IMG/VR virus record: IMGVR_UViG_3300037247_001071
Location: 1-52,884 of that record
Origin: a virus
Length of the DNA: 52,884 nt
Strand: one strand, 5' to 3'
Part shown: positions 48,485 to 52,884 of the stretch, in pieces
Layout: every line of letters starts with the position of its first letter
Position numbering within the stretch: position 1 is the stretch's first letter
Made by a program: the position numbers and the translations under genes
The notes under the pieces: model-generated
Database searches by the model: none
What the model was told of the DNA's origin: nothing
The model's input: the letters and a program-made list of their open reading frames with translations, nothing else

Positions 48485-49152
48485 GGGTGCACTCCTTTCG
48501 GGCGGTTGTCCGCCGTGAGCTTGAGTTTTGTGCCGAACGCGGAGATGATGAGCCCCTCGCCCGGTATGGGTTCGGCCTGGCCGAGGGAGGCGGCGTCGAC
48601 ATAGGATCGGTGCAGGACCGCTTCTAGTGCGACCGCAATGTGTTTCAGGCTGAATGGCGCCTTCTCCACGAGCACGGGCACGGTCGCCAGCTGATCGGGC
48701 ACCCCCAGCCCGTCACCGGTGCGGAAGGCCTCGAACTTCTCGGGCGGGTGCCTGTGCCAGTGGAACAGGAAAAACGTCCTCTCGTCGAGTCCTAGGGGGT
48801 TCTTCTGGATCCCGGGGCCGGCCCACTCGCCATAGTGGTAGCCTTCGCCCAGAAACTCCACGAGGGCGGATTCATTGGCCCGGACCCAGGCGGCGAAGCC
48901 GTAGTTGTCGCGGCATTCGCGCTTCTGGATCGTGCGGCCGGTGTCATGGTCCACCATGCGGGGGATGTCGGGCTCGATAGCCCGCTTGCGGCTGCCGATG
49001 CAGGTGACGCGAAGATCAGTATCTTCTGGGTGCCGTGGATTCTCCTGGGCGACGACGATCAGCCCGTTCGTGCCGTCGATCTTTTCGGTGACCGACATGG
49101 TCGCGCCCGCCAGCCGGGCGATTTTCGGGTAGGGTTCGAACATCTGTGTCAC
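48481..49152 (-). CDS. RNA ligase family protein, second copy
   Basis: Identical to 478-1149 (motif I lysine at residue 24). Confidence 0.8.
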   Translation of the reverse strand: MTQMFEPYPKIARLAGATMSVTEKIDGTNGLIVVAQENPRHPEDTDLRVTCIGSRKRAIEPDIPRMVDHDTGRTIQKRECRDNYGFAAWVRANESALVEFLGEGYHYGEWAGPGIQKNPLGLDERTFFLFHWHRHPPEKFEAFRTGDGLGVPDQLATVPVLVEKAPFSLKHIAVALEAVLHRSYVDAASLGQAEPIPGEGLIISAFGTKLKLTADNRPKGVHP

Positions 49153-49233
49153 TTTCTATGATACCTGTGTCCCGGTACCCCAGGGTATATACTATATTAC
49201 ACACTACCCCCTATAGAACAGGGGGGTCGTGTT
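49145..49233 (-). promoter_or_regulatory. Shared leader element, overlap copy
   Basis: Same as 1142-1230, upstream of the second copy of the RNA ligase gene. Confidence 0.7.
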
Positions 49234-49292
49234 TTTACTTCACACACAACCCCCGGGGCAGCGCACGGCATAACCCCCGGGGTTCGTGGCGC

Positions 49293-50030
49293 TTAGAACG
49301 CCAGCGCCACCTCCGTGTCCACGGCCTCGTGCAGTCGGATCGTGCGACCCACGAGGCGCTCCGCGTTGGAGCCCTTCAGGGTCTCGGTGACAGCGTTGAA
49401 GAAGGTCCAGGCTGTGTCGCGGCCGTGCTCTTCGTGGCTCGGTGACTCGAACTCACTCAGGATCGCCGGGATCTTCGATGCGGGCAACCCGCCGCTGCGG
49501 ACCAACCTCATGAGCGTACGATCCACCGCCGGCTCCATGAACGCCGTTTCGCGGTACGTGGTGTACCGGGCGGCGAGGCGGTCGGCTTCACCTAGCAGCC
49601 GGTCGAGTCCGGACTCCACACGGCCCGGCAAGTCCCGCCGGCAGTACATGGTGTTCTTGCGAGAGACCCTCACCTCACCAGTGAAGGCGAGATTGTCGCA
49701 GACGAACACCTGGGAGCCCCCCACGAGGGACGCGGCGAAAGACTGGTCCAGGGAACCACGGATCCCGAGCGCCATGGTCCAGTCCGGGCTCACTGCCGAG
49801 CCCGGGTCCAGGATCAGGAGGCCGAAGTAGCGGAGTCCGTTCTTCGAGAGCGCGATTCGCTCCTCACGGATTTCGATCCCTCGCTCCTTGACGGAGTCCA
49901 CCACGGTGTCGCGGAGTACATCATGGGGCAAGGGGTAGTGACGGCTCCCGAGGATCTCGGGCTCGGGGACGCAACGCAGTTCGTCAAGCGTGGCGAACTT
50001 CGCACCAGAATCCAGAGCAAGCGTGGACAT
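49293..50030 (-). CDS. DUF932 family protein, second copy
   Basis: Identical to 1290-2027, with the same promoter and palindrome at 50082-50109. Confidence 0.8.
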   Translation of the reverse strand: MSTLALDSGAKFATLDELRCVPEPEILGSRHYPLPHDVLRDTVVDSVKERGIEIREERIALSKNGLRYFGLLILDPGSAVSPDWTMALGIRGSLDQSFAASLVGGSQVFVCDNLAFTGEVRVSRKNTMYCRRDLPGRVESGLDRLLGEADRLAARYTTYRETAFMEPAVDRTLMRLVRSGGLPASKIPAILSEFESPSHEEHGRDTAWTFFNAVTETLKGSNAERLVGRTIRLHEAVDTEVALAF

Positions 50031-50128
50031 ACTGGTTCCTTTCGGTGGGGGCGTGGCAAGTTGCCGTGCCGATTGTACTCAAGTATACCCGGTATACCAG
50101 AATCGTCAAGGAGGATCCCGTAAGTGGT

Positions 50129-50689
50129 CTAACTGTCGGCCTTTGTGAACATGTAGATTTCGAAGCTGCGGCACTTGTGGATGGACGGACAGGTTAGGCA
50201 ATTCCACCCGCAGACGTTGCCGATTTCCATGGCCACGTTAACGCTGCCGTCTTGATAGATGCCAGCGTTCGTCCACCCCGCCAGCGGCACGTCACGGCGC
50301 ACTGTGACGTACGCCACCCCGCCGGGCCGTAGCGCGGTCAGGATCCCTTGTACCACGAACATACGTTCCGCGGCGGTTGGGAGGGTGTCCAGGACGTGCG
50401 TGCAAAACACCACGTCAAAAGTCCCCATGGCGTGTTTGCCGCCTTCGGGGCAATGCACGGGGTCAAATCCCATGGCGTCTGCGCCGAGCCCCCGGAGCTC
50501 TTCAACGTCCTTCCCGTAGCCACACCCGTAATCCAGAACGCGCAGGCTCTTTTTGTAAAGGACATGCCCTTGCGTCGCAAGCCACCTACAAGGCACGCTC
50601 CAGGTTTTGCGGGTGAGCGCAGTGCGCCCAGACGCCTCGCGATGTTGGTGGATGATCTCGCTGGTGCTTGGTTCGTTGACGGTAGTCAT
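50129..50689 (-). CDS. SAM-dependent methyltransferase, second copy
   Basis: Identical to 2126-2686. Confidence 0.75.
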   Translation of the reverse strand: MTTVNEPSTSEIIHQHREASGRTALTRKTWSVPCRWLATQGHVLYKKSLRVLDYGCGYGKDVEELRGLGADAMGFDPVHCPEGGKHAMGTFDVVFCTHVLDTLPTAAERMFVVQGILTALRPGGVAYVTVRRDVPLAGWTNAGIYQDGSVNVAMEIGNVCGWNCLTCPSIHKCRSFEIYMFTKADS

Positions 50690-50701
50690 TATGGCCACCT
50701 C

Positions 50702-51460
50702 CTAGTGTACCACGAACGCACCGGCATCGGCCGGGTTCGTGTTGCCCTTGAATGTGAGCCCCGCGACGGTGCCGGGGGGATCCATGAATCGCGCGTCGGT
50801 TTCGTCGGCGTCCAGCACCGGGAAGCCCTTCCACGTGGCGGGGAGCTCTCCGCTGAATACTATCGCGACGTTGCCGCCGGCGGCGAGCACACGGACGCAA
50901 TCGTTGTCATTGTCTCCGGAACGGGAAACCGTTACGTGGTAGTTTTCCCAGCTGGCCCGGCGGGTGTTCTTTGTGTAATCGTAGAATTGCACCCTCGGGA
51001 ACTGTTGCGCGAAGTTCCACGCGGGGATCACGTCGCTTGTGCCATTCAAGCGGATTGCGGGCAGCATGCCGAGTCTCTCTGCCTTGCGTGCATGCTGGCG
51101 GATTTCTTCGCGGAGCAGCGCCCAGAACACGGGCCTAGCGTACAGGAACAGCGCCGTTTTCCAGACTCGGGAGTTGCGCGACGGTCTGAAGACCATTTGC
51201 CCGCTACTGTGTCCGAGACATGCGACGCGACACCCCGCGGTTGCCCATGGACACATATCGCGTCCGGACTCTGTGGCTGGGGACAAGTAGGCGACGGCCG
51301 TAAGAATGCCCTTCTTCTCCCCTTTGAGGATCTTGACGGAAGCGCCTAGGATCCTAGGGTTTCGGGGCAACCGCGCGGCTCGCATTTGGGGTGTGGCGCG
51401 TGGATCGGTTTGGACGCTTGTCCATGCGGCATGGACTAGGTCGTGCAGTTTCCTTTGCAC
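50702..51460 (-). CDS. Gp88-like Cys-containing protein, second copy
   Basis: Identical to 2699-3457. Confidence 0.6.
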   Translation of the reverse strand: MQRKLHDLVHAAWTSVQTDPRATPQMRAARLPRNPRILGASVKILKGEKKGILTAVAYLSPATESGRDMCPWATAGCRVACLGHSSGQMVFRPSRNSRVWKTALFLYARPVFWALLREEIRQHARKAERLGMLPAIRLNGTSDVIPAWNFAQQFPRVQFYDYTKNTRRASWENYHVTVSRSGDNDNDCVRVLAAGGNVAIVFSGELPATWKGFPVLDADETDARFMDPPGTVAGLTFKGNTNPADAGAFVVH

Positions 51461-51462
51461 GG

Positions 51463-51681
51463 CTAGACCTTTTCCAGGTTACCGAAGTTGAAGTGTCGTG
51501 CGCGACCGAGTGGGTCGATTTCGTCAACGGCTACGAATGGTCCACCCTTCTTGCAGAGTCCGCAGCTGCACACTTGAATGATCCAGCGTGACAGCCCTTC
51601 TCCGCCTACGTACTGTCCGGTGTTCCGAAGGAATTCTCTGGTGAGGCGGACGCGGGTTCCGGGTTCTGGTTTCGCTCTCAT
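51463..51681 (-). CDS. Small CSCGLC protein, second copy
   Basis: Identical to 3460-3678. Confidence 0.65.
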   Translation of the reverse strand: MRAKPEPGTRVRLTREFLRNTGQYVGGEGLSRWIIQVCSCGLCKKGGPFVAVDEIDPLGRARHFNFGNLEKV

Positions 51682-51986
51682 TTCGTGCCTTTCCAGCTGG
51701 CGTTGGCGTACGAGCGCGCCTTTACAAGCGCGATCTTGAGAGTAGTGTGTTCCTGGAACGCACCCACCGTTTGGATCTGGCCACTTCGGTTAGAGAAGCG
51801 GACAGTGTATCTGGGAAACCCGTTAGGGCTCTCGGAACTGACGAAGTAAACACCACGCTTGCCCCGGTAGCTGCCAGGGAACACGATGCTGGAGACGCGG
51901 GACTTGAAGAGCCGCATAGTGGCGGGGTCGAACCATGAATGTCCAGTCTCGCCATTTCGTTGCTTGATGTCACCAAGGGTGAACAC
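51678..51986 (-). CDS. Hypothetical protein (102 aa), second copy
   Basis: Identical to 3675-3983. Confidence 0.65.
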   Translation of the reverse strand: MFTLGDIKQRNGETGHSWFDPATMRLFKSRVSSIVFPGSYRGKRGVYFVSSESPNGFPRYTVRFSNRSGQIQTVGAFQEHTTLKIALVKARSYANASWKGTK

Positions 51987-52002
51987 AGTAGACTCCTTCC
52001 GG

Positions 52003-52083
52003 TTAGTCGGACTCGCCGCGCATAAGGGCTACGATGCGGGCCACGACATGGATCAGCATGACAACCGCGAGACTGCTCCACAT
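52003..52083 (-). CDS. Membrane micro-protein (26 aa), second copy
   Basis: Identical to 4000-4080. Confidence 0.55.
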   Translation of the reverse strand: MWSSLAVVMLIHVVARIVALMRGESD

Positions 52084-52259
52084 TATGCTTTCTCCTGACA
52101 CTTCTGGCATTGTCCGGTGATCAGGTATTCGCGTCGGCTTAACTCACTTGTGAAGTCTGTAGCCTTGCCGTCGCAGTATGCGCACTCGTCTGCGAGGATC
52201 GCCGTGCGTCGGCGAGGAAAGAAGTTGTCAACGGGACGGCGTGGTCCGGGGTCGGCCAT
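52083..52259 (-). CDS. Zinc-ribbon protein (58 aa), second copy
   Basis: Identical to 4080-4256. Confidence 0.65.
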   Translation of the reverse strand: MADPGPRRPVDNFFPRRRTAILADECAYCDGKATDFTSELSRREYLITGQCQKCQEKA

Positions 52260-52260
52260 G

Positions 52261-52368
52261 TTACTGTCCGTCCACGAGGTTGACCAGCGAGGTCAGGATT
52301 TGTGTTGCGGCGTAGAACGCGAAGGTGATGGGAACGAGGATCGCAGCGGCTTTCCAGCGGTAGTCCAT
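52261..52368 (-). CDS. Membrane micro-protein (35 aa), second copy
   Basis: Identical to 4258-4365. Confidence 0.6.
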   Translation of the reverse strand: MDYRWKAAAILVPITFAFYAATQILTSLVNLVDGQ

Positions 52369-52529
52369 TACTTCCTCCTCTGTTGCGCGTCTCTGCGTTG
52401 ATGCTCCAGCTTCGCCAGCAAAAGATCTCGTGTGATTTTTGTGGCGAGAGCAACACGGTGTGGGTCGTTCGACTTGAGCGCTTCGGCGATTGCCTCTGCA
52501 ATCTGTTGCGCGATCACTGTCGAGGACAT
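52368..52529 (-). CDS. Small helical protein (53 aa), second copy
   Basis: Identical to 4365-4526. Confidence 0.6.
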   Translation of the reverse strand: MSSTVIAQQIAEAIAEALKSNDPHRVALATKITRDLLLAKLEHQRRDAQQRRK

Positions 52530-52884
52530 GTCTACCCTCCGTTCTTGCCGCCTTCATTGGCGACACTTCAGACTATCATGTGGAAGCGTATCTGTCCAAT
52601 GGAATTGGCAAGTAAACTCTAACTCGTGGTGTGATAGGCAGTTATGGTAGTCGCACGAGAGACTACAGAGCACCAGTACAGTGATAGGCGTGGATCGGGG
52701 TGGTGCGGCTCGGACCCAATTGGTCCAGCCCGCACGTACAGCATGGTATGCACCGTCCCGCCCCGAAAGTATAAGGCATGCGCGTGGTGTGGTGCGGTCC
52801 GCTCCGTTACTGTAAGCGCCGTGCCAGGTTAGGGGTGTAGCAAGTAGCGTGCCGGGTGGGGTGGGTATGGTTTTTGCATGGGCG
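52530..52884. other. Noncoding region, second copy (incomplete)
   Basis: Repeats 4527-4881, including the hairpin (52703-52735) and the first G-rich run. The window ends at the base equivalent to 4881, just before the longest G run. Confidence 0.5.

Larger units (their letters stand above)
48067..52884. repeat. Terminal overlap, right copy (repeat of 1-4881)
   Basis: This is the second copy of the left end. Add 48,003 to left-copy coordinates downstream of the variable block to obtain these. The right copy stops at the equivalent of 4881, just inside a G-rich noncoding tract, so the assembly may have broken there. Genes in this part are annotated again below with short entries. Confidence 0.95.

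Overview
The window is a metagenome-style assembly of one double-stranded DNA bacteriophage genome that runs past its own start. Positions 1-4881 return at 48067-52884, so the genome unit is about 48.0 kb (48,066 or 48,003 bp depending on which allele of a small variable gene is used). The sequence is GC-rich. It has the packaging and virion set of a short-tailed (podovirus-like) phage: small and large terminase, a P22-like portal, scaffold, a TTG-started HK97-type capsid protein, adaptor and hub proteins, three fibre-like proteins and very large internal virion proteins, with no tape measure or tail tube. The many Shine-Dalgarno sites and sigma70-like promoters, and the absence of a phage RNA polymerase, point to a bacterial host whose own polymerase transcribes the genome. 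I see no integrase or lysogeny repressor.

Layout. A rightward arm (5663 to 35490) carries a GIY-YIG nuclease and then the packaging and virion genes. A leftward arm starts near 6.0 kb, runs through the numbering origin and continues from 48180 down to 35444, where it meets the rightward arm tail to tail. Going leftward it encodes: a sigma-region-4-like HTH protein; a run of very small proteins (some membrane, some zinc ribbon); a Gp88-like Cys protein; a methyltransferase; a DUF932 protein; an RNA ligase; several small zinc-binding proteins; a DUF1353 protein; a PglD/NeuD-like acyltransferase; a tandem ribbon-helix-helix protein; a primase/helicase-type ATPase; an HD phosphohydrolase; an HNH nuclease; a family A DNA polymerase; an extended SDR; a RecB/Cas4-like nuclease; a dNMP kinase; a MazG-like pyrophosphohydrolase; and a DegT-type sugar aminotransferase. 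Most genes overlap by ATGA or TAATG, so they are probably translationally coupled.

The main unusual feature is a possible amino-sugar and glycosylation system. SDR, DegT aminotransferase and PglD/NeuD-like acetyltransferase form the usual enzyme trio for acetamido-dideoxy sugars and lie in the leftward arm. Glycosyltransferases (a large GT-A/TPR/GT-B chimera, a smaller GT-A-like protein and one weaker candidate) lie among the capsid and portal genes. The simplest reading is that the phage makes an activated sugar before virion assembly and attaches it late, perhaps to its own virion proteins.

Other notable signals: an ~88-bp leader copied in front of both the RNA ligase and terS genes, including the first codons; two alleles of a micro-gene caught in the assembly overlap; a tRNA-Met(CAU) with an odd D-arm among late genes; a promoter with a strongly structured 5' leader at 47.35-47.45 kb; and paired 31-codon micro-ORFs around a capsid-region gene. 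No endolysin was recognised.
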